This document shows, piece by piece, positions 33,400 through 45,050 of a stretch of 64,000 nucleotides of DNA (positions are counted from its first letter, which is position 1; each line of letters starts with the position of its first letter). Where the stretch lies: assembly GCA_013127575.1 (NCBI GenBank), contig CP053418.1, positions 4,650,001 through 4,714,000 of the forward strand, read 5' to 3'. The translations under genes and the position numbers were made by a program. Source of the stretch: Ramlibacter terrae. Its GTDB lineage: Bacteria > Pseudomonadota > Gammaproteobacteria > Burkholderiales > Burkholderiaceae_C. The notes under the pieces are model-generated. The model saw nothing but the letters and a program-made list of their open reading frames with translations, had not been told where the DNA came from and ran no database searches.

Positions 33400-34118
33400 A
33401 TGACCACGATTGCCGACAACCTCCAGCACGTGCGCCAGCGGATCGCCGCGGCGTGCACGGACGCCGGACGCGACGTGAACGAAGTCACGCTGCTTGCCGT
33501 GTCGAAGACGTTCGGACCCGACGCCGTGCGCGAAGCGCGCGCCGCGGGGCAGCGGGCTTTCGGCGAGAACTACATCCAGGAAGCCGTCGAGAAAATGGCG
33601 CTGCTGGCCGACCTGCCGCTGCAATGGCACTGCATCGGCCCGATCCAGAGCAACAAGACGCGGCTGGTGGCGGCGCACTTCGACTGGGCGCACACGGTCG
33701 ACCGGCTCAAGATCGCGCAGCGGCTGGCGGAACAGCGGCCCGAAGGGCTGCCGCCGCTGCAGGTGTGCATCCAGGTCAACATCGACGGCGGCCCGAGCAA
33801 GTCGGGCGTCGCACCCGGCGAAGCGCTGGCGCTGGCGCGTGAGGTCGCTGCGCTGCCCAGGCTGCGCCTTCGGGGGCTGATGACGATCCCGGAGCCGGCC
33901 GCCAGCCGGTCGGCCCAGCTCGCGGTGCACCAGGCGGCGCGACGCCTCTTCGACAGCCTGCGCGACGACGGGCTGGCGCTCGACACGCTCTCGATGGGAA
34001 TGACGGCGGACTGGAGGCGGCGGTCGCGGCCGGCAGCACGATGCTGCGCGTAGGCACGGCCATCTTCGGCGGCCGCGCCTACGTCACTTCTTCGGCGCCG
34101 CCGACCCCATCGGCTTGA
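33400..34118 (+). CDS. yggS: YggS family PLP homeostasis protein
   Basis: About 239-residue PLP-binding protein (PLPBP). Seen: VTLLAVSKTFGPDAVREARA with the PLP Lys in AVSK, RAFGENYIQEAVEKM, WHCIGPIQSNKTRLVA, VCIQVNIDGGPSKSGVAP, LRGLMTIPEP, and LSMGMTAD with LEAAVAAGSTMLRVGTAIFG. One frame change near 34012. The end is uncertain: this frame runs to a TGA at 34118, 35 bp into the convergent DUF3617 gene, whereas family members stop near FGGRAY (about 34082). Placement beside pilT is standard in beta- and gammaproteobacteria. Confidence 0.9.
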
Positions 34119-34634
34119 CCGTCCCGCAGTCGGCCTGCACCCACTTGCCGGAACCTTCCATGGTCATGGTCTCGGCCTTGCCCTGCAGGGTGGTCTTGAC
34201 GGTCATCCTGCTGCTGTAGGCCTCGGGGCCGGCGAAGGTGAACTGCCCTTCCCCGGTGGACGGCGGATTGGCGCAGGCGAAGGCCATCTTGGTCGTGTTG
34301 CCCGTTCGCTGCTGGTTGGTGACGCGGCACCCTTCCTGCATCGGCACGTCGTTGCGGGCGACCATCTCCTGCGTCATGCAGACCTGCACCGTCATGCCGC
34401 CGCCGGCCGCCGGCGCGGCCATGCGCACGCCCTGCTTGGCCATCATCTCTTCCATCTGCTTGCGCTCCGCGGGCGGCATGGCGGCCATCTGCTTTTGCAT
34501 GTCGGCCATGGCCTGGTCCATCTGCGGATTGTTCATCTTGTTCGTCACCTGCCAGAGCCCGGGCTTGAGCGACTGCGCCGCGGCGGGCAAGGCCGCGGCC
34601 GGGCGATGGCGGCGAGGAGCAGGGGACGGCGCAT
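34084..34634 (-). CDS. DUF3617 periplasmic protein
   Basis: About 184-residue exported protein. Signal MRRPLLLAAIA and, after a frame change near 34600, AALPAAAQSLKPGLWQVTNK, which is the DUF3617 entry (KPGLW). Then a Met/Gln-rich helix (MADMQKQMAAMPPAERKQME), VQVCMTQEMVARNDVPMQEG, NTTKMAFACANPPSTGEGQF and MEGSGKWVQADCGTVKP; three Cys likely form disulfides. Function unknown. Convergent with yggS and possibly overlapping it. Confidence 0.85.
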
Positions 34635-34667
34635 GGAGGTCTCCGGAGTGGGAATGGGCGGATTCTG

Positions 34668-35147
34668 CTACACGCGCAGCGGCAGCTGCGCGGTGCTCTT
34701 CACCTCCTCCATCACCGCATAGGTGCGCGTCTCGCGCACGCCGGGCAGTTGCCACAGCACGGTGCCGGCGAAGTCGCGGTAGGCCTGCATGTCGGCCATG
34801 CGCGTCTTGAGCAGGTAGTCGAAGCCGCCGGCGACCATGTGGCATTCCATGATCTGCGGGTACACCTGCACGGCGGCCTTGAAAGCTTCGAACACGTTGG
34901 GCGTGGTGCGATCGAGCAGCACCTCGACGAACACCAGCATGCCGGCGCCCAGCTTCAGCGGATTCAGCCGCGCCTCGTAGCCCAGGATGTAGCCGTCGCG
35001 CGTGAGGCGCTGCACGCGCGCCAGCACCGCCGTCGGCGAAAGGGCGACCGCCTCTGCGAGCTTCAGGTTGGAAACCCGGCCGTCCGCCTGCAGAACCTGC
35101 AGGATCTTCAGGTCGACGCGGTCGAGATCGGCTGCGGGTTCGGCCAT
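34668..35147 (-). CDS. putR: Lrp/AsnC-family regulator, PutR-like
   Basis: Intact 159-residue Lrp-type protein: DRVDLKILQVLQADGRVSNL, KLAEAVALSPTAVLARVQRL (helix-turn-helix), then ligand domain VFVEVLLDRTTPNVFEAF, QIMECHMVAGGFDYLLKTRM and LPGVRETRTYAVMEEVKSTA. Divergent from putA with only 73 bp between starts. PutA here lacks its own DNA-binding domain; in such bacteria an adjacent Lrp-type PutR activates putA with proline. The name is assigned on that basis. Confidence 0.88.
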   Translation of the reverse strand: MAEPAADLDRVDLKILQVLQADGRVSNLKLAEAVALSPTAVLARVQRLTRDGYILGYEARLNPLKLGAGMLVFVEVLLDRTTPNVFEAFKAAVQVYPQIMECHMVAGGFDYLLKTRMADMQAYRDFAGTVLWQLPGVRETRTYAVMEEVKSTAQLPLRV

Positions 35148-35220
35148 GGACTGGATTTCCTCCGGTGGAGACCGCCTACTTTAGCGAAACATTCGGCGCA
35201 ACGCGGGCGACCATGGCGAC

Positions 35221-38167
35221 ATGCAACGCCTGCCCGATCCCTACCGCCCGGAAGCCTCCGTCGTCACCCACCGCCTGCAGGCCCTGAAAGGGGCGCTGGA
35301 TTGGGCCGAAGCCGCGCGCATGGCCACACCGTGGGTCCAGGCCGTGCGCCGCAACCCGCCGCCGTTCTGGGCGATGGAGAGCCTGCTCAAGGAGTACCCG
35401 ATCTCCAGCGCCGAAGGGCTGGCGCTGATGCGGCTGGCCGAAGCCTTGCTGCGGGTGCCCGATGCGGAGACCGCCATCGCGCTGACGGCCGACCAGCTCT
35501 CGCGCGCCGACTTCGACGGCGCGTCCGACGGCGCGCTGGCGCGGCTGTCGCAAAGCGCCATCGCCTTGTCGAAGAAGTTCCTGCCCGGCGAAGAGGCGCA
35601 GCCGCCGGGCCTGTTCGGAAAGCTCGGCGCGCGCACCGTGGTGGCGGCGACGCTGCGCGCCGTGCAGTTGCTGGGACGCCAGTTCGTGCTGGGCCAGGAC
35701 ATCGGCGAGGCGATGGACGCGGCGCGCGCGGCCCGCAAGCGGCAGACCAACCTGCGCTTCTCGTACGACATGCTCGGCGAAGGCGCGCGCACCGCCGACG
35801 ACGCCGCGCGCTACCTCGCGCACTACCAGGCCGCGATCCGTGCGATCGCCGGCAACGCCGATGCGCGGCGGTCGGTGCAGGACAACGACGGCATCTCGAT
35901 CAAGCTGAGCGCCCTGCACCCGCGCTACGAGGCGCTGCAGCGCGAGCGCGTGCTCAACGAACTGGTGCCGCTGGTGTGGGGCCTGTGCGTGCAGGCCGCC
36001 GAGGCCAACATCAACCTGACCATCGACGCGGAAGAAGTGGACCGCCTCGAACTGTCTGGCTGGAGGTGTTCGAGGCGCTGGCGCAGCGCGTCGCGCAACA
36101 GCATCCGCAGTGGCAAGGCTTCGGCCTCGCGCTGCAGGCGTACCAGGGCCGCGCGCTCGAACTCATCGAACAAGTGGCGTCGGTGGCCCGCGCCAGCGGC
36201 ATTCGCCTGATGTGCCGCCCGGTCAAGGGCGCCTACTGGGACGCGGAGATCAAGCGCGCGCAGGAACTGGGGCTGCCGCACTATCCCGTGTTCACGCACA
36301 AGCACCACACGGACGTTTCGTACCTGGCCTGCGCCCGCGCCCTCCCGGACGCGAAGGACGTGATCTATCCGCAGTTCGCCACGCACAACGCCGGCACCAT
36401 CGCCGCCATCGTGCAGATGGCCCGCCGCACCGGCGCGTCCTTCGAACTCCAGCGCCTGCACGGCATGGGCGAAGGCGTGTACCGCGAAGTCCTGCAGGAT
36501 CCCGAGCTCGCCTGCCGCGTCTACGCGCCGGTCGGCCAGCACCGCGACCTGCTCGCCTACCTCGTGCGGCGCCTGCTGGAGAACGGCGCCAATTCCTCCT
36601 TCGTGCACCAGCTCGCCGACGAGTCGCTCGGCATGGACGAACTGCTGCAGTCGCCGCTGCACCTGTCGCCGCAACCGTCGCTGCCGCTCCGCCGCATTTG
36701 TATGGCGCGGCGCGCCGCAACAGCGATGGCCTCGACCGGCCGTCGCGTCGATGCGTGCGCCGCTCGCGCAAGCCATCGCCGCGTGCAGCGTTCCGGCGAT
36801 CCCGCTCTGCGACACGGCGCAGGTTCCCGCGGCGGTGGGCCGCGCCGACGCCGCCTTCGAGGCGTGGTCCCGCACGCCGGTGGAGCAGCGCGCCGCGATC
36901 CTGCGCAGCGCCGCCGACGCCATGCAGGCGCAGTTGCCGCAACTTTGCGCCCTGCTCGTCGGGAAGCCTTCAAGACTGGGGCGACTGCGTCTCGGAAGTG
37001 CGCGAAGCCATCGATTTCCTGCGCTACTACGCCGCCGAAGCCGAGCGGATCATGCAGCCGCAGGCGCTGCCAGCCCGACCGGCGAGACCAACCTGCTGCG
37101 GCTGTCGGGGCGCGGGCCGTGGGCCTGCATCAGCCCGTGGAACTTCCCGCTGGCGATCTTCACCGGCGGTGGTGGCGGCGGCGCTCGCCACCGGCAACAC
37201 CGCGCTGGCCAAGCCGGCGGAACAGACGCCCGCCATCGCGGCGGCCGCCGTCCGGCTGCTGCACGAAGCGGGCGTGCCCGCCGATGCGCTGCAACTGCTG
37301 CACGGCCCCGGCGAGACGATCGGTGCGGCGCTGGTGGCCGAACCCGGCATCGCGGGCGTGGTCTTCACCGGCTCCACGCCCGTGGCCAAGGCCATCCAGC
37401 GCGCGCTGGCGGCCAAGGACGGCCCCATCGTGCCGCTGATCGCCGAGACCGGCGGCATCAACGCGATGCTGGTCGATTCGACCGCGCTGCCCGAGCAGGT
37501 CGCCGACGCGGTGGTGCAGAGCGCCTTCCGCTCCGCCGGCCAGCGCTGCTCGGCGCTGCGCCTGCTGTGCGTGCACGAAGGCATCGCCGACGGCGTGATC
37601 GCGATGGTGCAAGGCGCCGCCCGCGAGCTGGTGACGGGCGACCCGGTGCGGTGGCAGACCGACGTCGGCCCGGTGATCGACGGCGAGGCGTTCGAGGCGC
37701 TGCAACGTCACCTGCGCCGGCTGCACGCGCAAGCACGGCCGCTGCTGCCGGCGGCGGCAACGGATGCAGGGACCCGCCTGGTCCCGCCGCAGGCCTTCGA
37801 AGTCGCGCGGATCGAAGACGTGCGGCAGGAGATCTTCGGCCCGGTGCTGCACGTGGTGCGCTGGAGCGGCGATCCGCGCGCGGCGATCGCCGCCATCAAC
37901 CGCCTCGGCTACGGCCTGACGCTGGGCCTGCAGACCCGCATCGACAGCCGCGCCGAAGCGCTGGCCCGCGACGCGCGCATCGGCAACGTCTACGTCAACC
38001 GCAACATGATCGGCGCGGTGGTCGGCGTGCAGCCCTTCGGCGGCGAAGGCCTGTCAGGCACCGGCCCCAAGGCCGGCGGGCCGCATTACCTCTACCGCTT
38101 TTGCGGCGAGCAGACGGTGACGGTCAACACCACCGCCGCCGGCGGCAACGTGGCGTTGCTCGCCTGA
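35221..38167 (+). CDS. putA: Bifunctional proline dehydrogenase / L-glutamate-5-semialdehyde dehydrogenase
   Basis: About 984-residue bifunctional PutA oxidising proline to glutamate, membrane-associated through its FAD domain. PRODH domain: [101 protein letters not shown]5CDH domain: [64 protein letters not shown] (Glu), [16 protein letters not shown] (catalytic Cys), [20 protein letters not shown]. No ribbon-helix-helix N-terminus and no extra C-terminal domain: the short type A form. At least five frame changes (36058 and several between 36660 and 37170). Regulated most likely by divergent putR. Confidence 0.93.
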
Positions 38168-39744
38168 AGCCGGCAAGGCGGGCGCCGCGGCGTCGTCCGC
38201 GCCCAGCTCCACCTTGAACTGGCGACGGTCTGCACCAGCAGGTCGGCCTGTCCCGCCAGTGCTCGGCCGCGGCCGCGGCACGGTCGACCATCGACGCGTT
38301 CTGCTGCGTGTGGCCTTCCATCTGCGCGATGGCCTGGTTCACCTGCCGGATGCCGCCGAGCTGTTCGCTGCTGGCCGGGCGATCTCGGCGATCAGCGCAT
38401 TGACCTTGCGCACCAAGCCGACGATCTCGTCCATCGTCCGGCCCGCGCTCTCCACCTCGCGCACGCCGCCTTCGACGCGCTGCGTGGAGTCGTCGATCAG
38501 CCCCTTGATCTCCTTGGCGGCCTGCGCCGAACGCTGGGCCAGCGAGCGCACTTTCGGCCGCGACCACCGCGAAGCCGCGGCCCTGGTCGCCGGCGCGTGC
38601 CGCTTCGACCGCGGCGTTGAGCGCGAGGATGTTGGTCTGGAAGGCGATGCCGTCGATCACGCTGGTGATGTCCGCGATGCGGCGCGACGCCGCCCGGATG
38701 CCCTGCATCGTGGTGACCACGGCACGCACTGCCTCGCCGCCGCGGGTGGCGACGGTGGAAGTCTCGCCCGCCAGCCGGTTGGCCTCGCCCGCTCCCTGCG
38801 CGTTCTGCTGCACCGTGGAGGTCAGCTCCTCCAGGCTGGCGGCGGTCTCTTCCAGGCTGCTCGCACGGTCTTCGGTGCGCGCCGCCAGGCTGGCGTTGCC
38901 CTGCTCGATCGACCGCGCGCCACCGCGCACGCCGATCGCCGCGCGCCGGATGTCGCCGACCGCATCGGCCAGCGACATGCGCATCCATTCCAGCGCGCCG
39001 ACCAGTTGCGCCGTCTCGTCGTTGCCGCGCGCTTCGAGCTCCTGCGTCAGGTCGCCTTGCGCCACCTGCAACGCCGCTTCGCGCGCGGCGTGCAGCGGAC
39101 GGACGACGCCGCGCGTGGTGAAGAACGCCACCGGGGCGCCGAGCAGGATCGCCACGCCGGCGATCGCGGCGATGGCCATGACGACCGCGTCGAACTGCTG
39201 CCGCGTTTCCGCGACGGAGGCGTCGGCGTCGGCCCGGGTCGCGCTGAAGCGGGCGCGCAGCAGGCCGTGCAGCTCGCGGTACTTCGGGAGCGCGGTCAGG
39301 GCGGTGTCCCGCTTCGCCGGATCCACCGCGCCGTCCTGCAGTTCCAGCGCCGGCCGTTCCAGGTCGGAGATGGCGCGGCCCAGCGCCGGGATGACTTGCG
39401 CGCCGGCGCGCGTGCGCTCGCCGGTCGCCACATTGCCGAAACGGGTGGCGACGCTGTCGTAGGCGATGGTATTCACCTGCAGCTTGTGCACGGCGGTGGC
39501 CGGTCCTCGGGGGTGGCCGCGGCCCCGAGCTCGCGCAGCATGTATTCGCGCTGGGCGGCCATGTCCTGCATCTGCCCGACGGCGTCGAGCAGCCCGATGT
39601 GCTCCTGCACCGGGGCTTCGGCCTGCAGCTGCATGCGATGCAGTTGCGCGACCCCGAAAGCGGCCACGGCCACCAGCAGCGCCATCATCACGGCGAAGCC
39701 GAGCCAGAGGCGGGTGGCGATCCCGCGGGCTGGAAGTACCTCAT
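38124..39744 (-). CDS. Methyl-accepting chemotaxis protein
   Basis: About 530-residue transmembrane chemoreceptor. The start ATG 39744 gives MRYFQPAG, then [20 protein letters not shown] (TM1; frame change near 39725). Periplasmic helical domain to about 39200, TM2 [24 protein letters not shown], then the signalling tip [20 protein letters not shown] and [19 protein letters not shown]. Other changes near 39505, 38562 and 38385, with the C-terminus uncertain ([16 protein letters not shown] reading near 38210). It faces putA and overlaps its 3' end if the last frame is right; true stop may be near 38165. Confidence 0.88.
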
Positions 39745-39814
39745 TTCCCGGGAGCCGGGGCGACGGCGGACGGCATGGCTTCTCCTCGGCGGCACCGGCG
39801 CAAGCGCGCTGATG

Positions 39815-39829
39815 GTAACTTGCAGTTAC
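39815..39829. promoter_or_regulatory. Dyad GTAACT-TGC-AGTTAC upstream of the MCP gene
   Basis: Perfect 6-bp inverted repeat with 3-bp spacer, 71 bp upstream of the chemoreceptor start in an AT-richer patch. Size suggests a small operator; no binding family is assigned. Confidence 0.3.
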
Positions 39830-39904
39830 AGAATCTGCCTCAACCCGACAGCTGGCGCAAGCGCATCGACCCCGCCCGCCGTGACAAACCGCATGATGCG
39901 GCGG

Positions 39905-40167
39905 TCAGCCCTTGAGGAGGTTGCGCGCCACCTGCTCCCGTGCCGGGTCGCCGAGCAGGTCGACCGCGCTGGGCAGGCTGCCGTCGTAGGCGCCGAGCAC
40001 GTCTGGAGCGCCTGCAGCGTGCGGACCACCTGCGGATCGGTGGCGTCGCCGTGCTTGCCGAGTTCGGCGCGGGCATCGTCCAGCGCGCGGAACAGCAGCG
40101 CGCGGGTGTTGCCGCGGATGACGAGGTTGCCGTCGGCCTGCCAGATCGCCTTGTGCATGTATTTCAT
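39905..40167 (-). CDS. Small hypothetical protein
   Basis: About 88 residues: MKYMHKAIWQADGNLVIRGN, RALLFRALDDARAELGKHGD, PQVVRTLQAL and, after a frame change near 40000, VLGAYDGSLPSAVDLLGDPA and REQVARNLLKG. Both fragments keep GC-rich third positions and end at a sensible stop. No family recognised; no signal or membrane segment. Located between the MCP gene and the efflux operon, all on the minus strand, but probably separate from both. Confidence 0.6.
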
Positions 40168-40338
40168 TGGAGCCTCTCCGAGCGAAGGCCTCCAGATTGC
40201 GCCCCGTCGCGCGCGGGGGTTGTGGGCGGCGCCAGCGAGGGCGGGACGGCGGGAATGGGCGATCGGCGTCAGCCGCGAGGCCGGCCGTAGCCGTCGCTCC
40301 GGCGGCAGTCGCCTGTCAGCCAAACGCCCGATGTGCGT

Positions 40339-41898
40339 TCAATGCGCGCCGGCCGCTGCATCGGCCCCGGCGCCGCCGGAACTTTGCGGCCGGGTGACCC
40401 ACACGAGCGGGATCAGGGCCGGGAAGATCACCGCCGACAGCCAGAAGATGTCGTTGGCAGCGAGCATGAAGGCCTGCTGGTCGATCAGGCGGTTCACCTG
40501 CGCCAGCGCCTGCTCCGCCGACAGGCCGGACGCCTGCAGCCCGCCCAGCGCGGCCTGCGCCGCCGGGTTGCCCGCGCTCACGGATTCCGCCAGCTGCGCG
40601 TGGTGCAGCGCGGCGCGGCTTTCCCACAGCGTGGTCGAGATCGAGGTGCCCATCGCGCCTGCCGTGATCCGCACGAAGTTGGTCAGGCCGGAAGCGGCCG
40701 CCATCCGCTCCGGGCCCGGGCCCGACATCGTGATCGTCATCAGCGGGATGAAGAAGAACGCCATCGCCACGCCCTGCACGATGGTCGGCACCAGGATGGT
40801 GTTGAAATCGGCCTGCGTGTTGAAGTGCGAGCGCATCCACAGCACGAGCGCGAACACCACGAAGGCGAACGTCGCGTAGCGGCGCGGGTCCACGCGGCCC
40901 ACCGTCTTGCCGACGATGGGGAGAAGACCATCGCCAGCAGCCCCACCGGCGCCATCACCATGCCGGCGTCGGTAGCGGTGTAGCCCATGAACTGCTGCAG
41001 CCACAGCGGCAGCAGCACGACGTTGCCGAAAAACAGGCCGTAGGCCACCGAGGTGGTGAGCGTGCCGGCCCAGAAGTTGCGCCGCGCGAACAGGCGCAGT
41101 TCGACCACCGGGTGCGCATCGGTCAGCTCCCACACCAGGAAGATGGCGAAGCCGACCGCCGCCACCACGCCGAGGCCGACGATCAGCGGCGACTGGAACC
41201 AGTCGTGCTCCTTGCCCAGGTCCAGCATCATCTGCAGCGCGCCGATCCACAGCACCAGCAACGCCAGGCCGATGCCGTCGATCGGCAGCTTGCGCGTGAC
41301 GGTTTCCCGCTTGCGGTAGATCGCCCAGAGGCCAGCGCCGCCACGATGCCGACGGGAATGTTGATGTAGAAGATCCACGACCACGCGATGTGGTCCGTGA
41401 TCCAGCCCCCCAGCAGCGGCCCCATCACGGGCGCCACCAGCGTCGTCATCGCCCACATCGCCATGGCCAGCCCGGCGAGCGCGCGCGGATAGCTGGAGAG
41501 CAGCAGCGACTGCGACAGCGGGATCATCGGCCCGGCGACGAAGCCTTGCAGCGCGCGCCGCGATCAGCATCGTCATGTTGGGCGCGAGGCCGCACAGCCA
41601 CGACGCCATCACGAACAGCAGCACGCTGGCGACGAACAGCCGCACTGGCCGAAGCGCTGCGACAGCCAGCCGGTGAGCGGGACGGCGATCGCGTTGGCCA
41701 CGGCAAAGCTGGTGATCACCCACGTGCCCTGGTTCGGGCTCACGCCGAGATCGCCGGCGATCGCGGGCAGCGACACGTTGGCGATCGACGTGTCCAGCAC
41801 GTTCATGAACGTGGCGGCGGACAGGGCGATGGTGCCCCGGTGCGCGCCGAACCCTCCAGCGGCGGGTGCGGCAGCGGCGCGGTGCCGGGCTGCGCCAT
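40339..41898 (-). CDS. emrB: DHA2-family MFS multidrug efflux permease (EmrB-like)
   Basis: About 520-residue 14-helix MFS drug:H+ antiporter. Motifs: [20 protein letters not shown] (motif D1), [30 protein letters not shown] (motif A), [20 protein letters not shown] (motif C), [51 protein letters not shown]. Frame changes near 41648, 41553, 41337 and 40922. Start ATG 41898 lies 4 bp after the emrA stop. With emrA and the outer-membrane protein gene it forms a tripartite pump. Confidence 0.93.
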
Positions 41899-41902
41899 GG
41901 GC

Positions 41903-43107
41903 TCAGCGGCCTGCGTTGGCGGCGATCACGCGCCGCACTTCGGCTTCGGCGCCGGCGTCCTGGCCGCCGTACACCTGCGTCTGCGCCACGGCCGAGCGCC
42001 GCGGGGCGTCGGCCAGCGTGGTGCCGTCCTGCTGCGTGACGTCGACCGTCGCTTCCATCGACAGGCCGATGCGCAGCGGGTGCTTCGCGACCTGCGCCGG
42101 GTCCAGCGCCACGCGCACGGGCACGCGCTGCACCACCTTGATCCAGTTGCCGGTGGCGTTCTGCGCCGGCAGCAGCGAGAACGCGGCGCCGGTGCCGACG
42201 CCGAGTCCGGCGACCTTGCCGTCGTACTCCACGCGCTTGCCGTAGACGTCGGCCGTCAGCTTCACCGGCTGGCCGAGGCGGATCTTGCGCAGCTGCACTT
42301 CCTTGAAGTTGGCATCGACCCACACCGGTTGAGCGGGATCACGGCCATCACCGGCACGCCGGGCGCCACGCGCTGGCCGAGCTGCACGGTGCGGCGCGCG
42401 ACGTAGCCGTCGACCGGCGCCGGCATCGCCGCGCGTTGCTGTGCCAGCCACGCTTCGCGTACGCGCGCCGCGGCGGCCTGCACCTGCGGGTGCTGTTCGA
42501 TGCTGGTGCCTTCGGTCATGGCGCGGTTGCCGGCGAGCTGCTCGCGGGCGCCCGCGACGCCTGCCCGGGCCGAGGCCAGCGCGGCGCGCGCGGCGTTGAC
42601 CTGCGACTGCGCGTGGTTCAGCTCTTCGCGCGAGACGGCGCCGGTCGCGACCAGGCCCGCGCGGCGGTTCAGGTCGTCGGTCGCGCGTGCCAGGTCGGCC
42701 TGCACCTTCGCCACGTCGGCCTGCCGCAGCGTCACCTGCGCGGCGAGGCTGCCGTTGGTCGCGTAGACGGTGCGCAGCTGGCGCACGGTCTGGCCCAGCG
42801 CCGCCTCCGCCTGCTCGAGCGCGACGCGGGCGTCGGCGGGATCGAGCGTCACCAGCGGCTGGCCCGCCTTGACGAAGTCGGTATCGTCGGCGTGGATGGC
42901 CATCACCGTCCCGCCGACCTGCGGCGTGATCTGCACCACGTTGCCCTGCACGTAGGCGTTGTCGGTGCTTTCGTAATGGCTGGCCACCAGCCACTCGTAC
43001 ACACCCCATCCGAGGCCGGCGACGGCCACCACGCCGGCGATGCCGAGCAGGGCCCTCTTGCGTTTTCCGTTGGGGGCCGGTGCGGCCACGGCTTGCGCTT
43101 CGCTCAT
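41903..43107 (-). CDS. emrA: EmrA/HlyD-family membrane fusion protein
   Basis: About 401-residue adaptor bridging inner-membrane pump and outer-membrane channel. One N-terminal TM (ALLGIAGVVAVAGLGWGVYE), then YESTDNAYVQGNVVQITPQV and GGTVMAIHADDTDFVKAGQP (lipoyl half-motif), a long coiled-coil hairpin (EQAEAALGQTVRQLR to ARAGVAGAREQLAGNRAM), AMPAPVDGYVARRTVQLGQR (second lipoyl half) and beta-barrel VWVDANFKEVQLRKIRLGQP. One frame change near 42330. Second last gene of the marR operon. Confidence 0.95.
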
Positions 43108-43126
43108 GTCTTGTTCTTCCTGTGGT

Positions 43127-44540
43127 TCAGCGGGCCGCGACCCGCGCATCGGTTCCATAGCCGCCGCCGAGCGCGCGGTACAGCGCGACGCGCGTGTCCA
43201 GCACCCGCGCCGCGAGATCCACGCCCTGCCGGCGCTGGTTCAGCACGGCCGACTCCGCGGCCAGCACGTGCAGGTAGGTGCCGAGCCCGGACTCGTAACG
43301 CTGCACGGCGATCTGGTAGGCCGCCTCGGCGGCGGTGGCGGCCTGCCGCTGCTCGGCTTGCTGGCGCGCCAGCGACTGCAGCGTGGTCACCGCATCGGCG
43401 GTTTCACGCACCGCTTCCAGCACCGCGCCGTTGTAGCTTTCGATGGCCGCGTCGAGGTCGGCGGTCTTGCCGCCCAGGTTGGCGCGCAGCCGGCCGGCAT
43501 CGAAGATCGGCAAGCGCACGGCGGGGCCCACGCCCCACTGCAGACTGCCCATGTCGATGAGGTTGCCCAGGCCGATGCTGGAGAGCCCGGCGAAGGCGAC
43601 CAGGTTGATGTTGGGATAAAACTGCGCCTTGGCCGACGTGACGTCCTGCGCCGCGGCTTCGACGCGCCAGCGCGCCGCCGCCACGTCGGGGCGGCGCCCC
43701 AGCAGGTCGGCCGGCAGCGCCGGCAGCGTCGTGGCCGGCGGCACGGCCTGCAGCGCGGGCACGGCCGCGACCTGCAGGTCCGGGCGGCCCACCAGCGCGG
43801 CCAGCGCGTTGCGCGCGAGTTGCGCCTGCTCCTGCAGGGCCTCGGTCTGCTGCCGCACTTCCGGCAGCGCGCCTTCGCTCTGGCGCAGTTCCAGCGCCGT
43901 GTCCAGGCCCGCATCGACGCGCTGCTTCACCAGCCGCAGCTGCGCCTCGCGCTGCGCCAGCGTGCGCCGCGCCACCGCCAGCTGCCCCTGCAGGCGCACG
44001 AGCTGGAAGTAGCCGCGGGTCACATTGGATGCAAGCACCACGCGCGCCGCCGCCACGTCGGCTTCGGCGGCGCGGGTCGCGCCCACCGCCGCCGGATGGC
44101 CGCGGCGTTCTTGCCGAAGAAGTCGATCTCCCAGCTGGTGGACAGCTGGAGCGTCCCGCTCTCGACGACCGATCCCGCCAGCGGCGGCGGCACGGCGCCG
44201 TTCTCGGTGTAGCGCTGGCGCGTGAGGTCGAGCGCGCCGTTCACTTGCGGCAGCGTCGCCGCACTGGCGGCCTGGCTGATCGCTTGCGCGCGGCGCAGGC
44301 GCGCCGGGCCACGCCCAGGTTCGGGTTGCCCTGCAGCGCTTCGTCCACGAGGGCATCGAGCTGCGCGTCGCCGAACTCGCGCCACCACTGCACCGGCACC
44401 GGCGCTTCGGCTTGCGATGCCGCCGGCAGCGCGGGTTCGCGCAGCCGGGCCTGCGGTTCGATGCCGCCGGTGCTGGCGCAGCCGGCCAGCAGGCATGCGG
44501 CCGCGAGCGCCGCCAGCCGGCGCGTCGGGAAATCTGTCAT
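43127..44540 (-). CDS. NodT-family outer-membrane efflux lipoprotein
   Basis: About 471-residue TolC-like channel. Lipobox AACLLAGCASTGG, then VQWWREFGDAQLDALVDEAL (NodT signature), DLTRQRYTENGAV, STSWEIDFFGKNAAAI, NVTRGYFQLVRLQGQLAVAR and a repeat of the fold: RPDVAAARWRVEAAAQDVTS, FYPNINLVAFAGLSSIGLGN, RYESGLGTYLHVLAAESAVL. Frame changes near 44305 and 44095. ATG overlaps the marR stop (ATGA), so translation is coupled. Third component of the EmrAB-type pump. Confidence 0.94.
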
Positions 44541-45043
44541 TCGTGTCCCCGGTGTGCGGCCTGCCGTGCGAGCGCGTTGTCGAGGACGCGATGCAGCAGG
44601 CTCTTGAGCTGTTCCCACTCCGGCACGCTCAGGCCCTGCAGCAGCGCGTTCTGCACCTTGCAGAGCTCGGCCGGGATCTGGGCCGCGGCCTCGCGGCCGC
44701 TGTCGGTGAGTTCGAGGTTGACCACCCGCCGGTCCTGCGACGAGCGCACGCGCGCGACCAGGCCCTTGGCTTCGAGCCGGTCGAGCATGCGCGTCATGGC
44801 GCCGGTGTCGAGCCGGCACTCGCGGGCCAGTTCGGCCACGGTGCCGGCCACGCCGAGGTGCAGCTTCAGCAACGGAATCCACTGGGCGCTGGTCAGGCCG
44901 CGCGGCTCCAGCGCCGCATCCACTTCGCTGGCGACGCAGCCGAGGATGCGCCGCATCAGGTAGGCGGCGCTGTCCTCGGGATCGTAGGTTTCCGGCCGGT
45001 AGAAGACGGTCGGCGCGTCGGCGCGCGGCAGGCGGGGAGGCAT
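44537..45043 (-). CDS. MarR-family transcriptional regulator of the efflux operon
   Basis: Intact 168-residue winged-helix repressor. Seen: AYLMRRILGCVASEVDAALE, GLTSAQWIPLLKLHLGVAG, TVAELARECRLDTGAMTRML (recognition region), RLEAKGLVARVRSSQDRRVV (wing) and VNLELTDSGREAAAQIPAEL. First gene of the marR-nodT-emrA-emrB operon. Its promoter and a palindrome lie directly upstream (45051-45079), so it very likely represses its own operon and is released by a pump substrate. No Shine-Dalgarno fits before ATG 45043; see the promoter entry. Confidence 0.94.
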   Translation of the reverse strand: MPPRLPRADAPTVFYRPETYDPEDSAAYLMRRILGCVASEVDAALEPRGLTSAQWIPLLKLHLGVAGTVAELARECRLDTGAMTRMLDRLEAKGLVARVRSSQDRRVVNLELTDSGREAAAQIPAELCKVQNALLQGLSVPEWEQLKSLLHRVLDNALARQAAHRGHE

Positions 45044-45050
45044 GCCGCGG

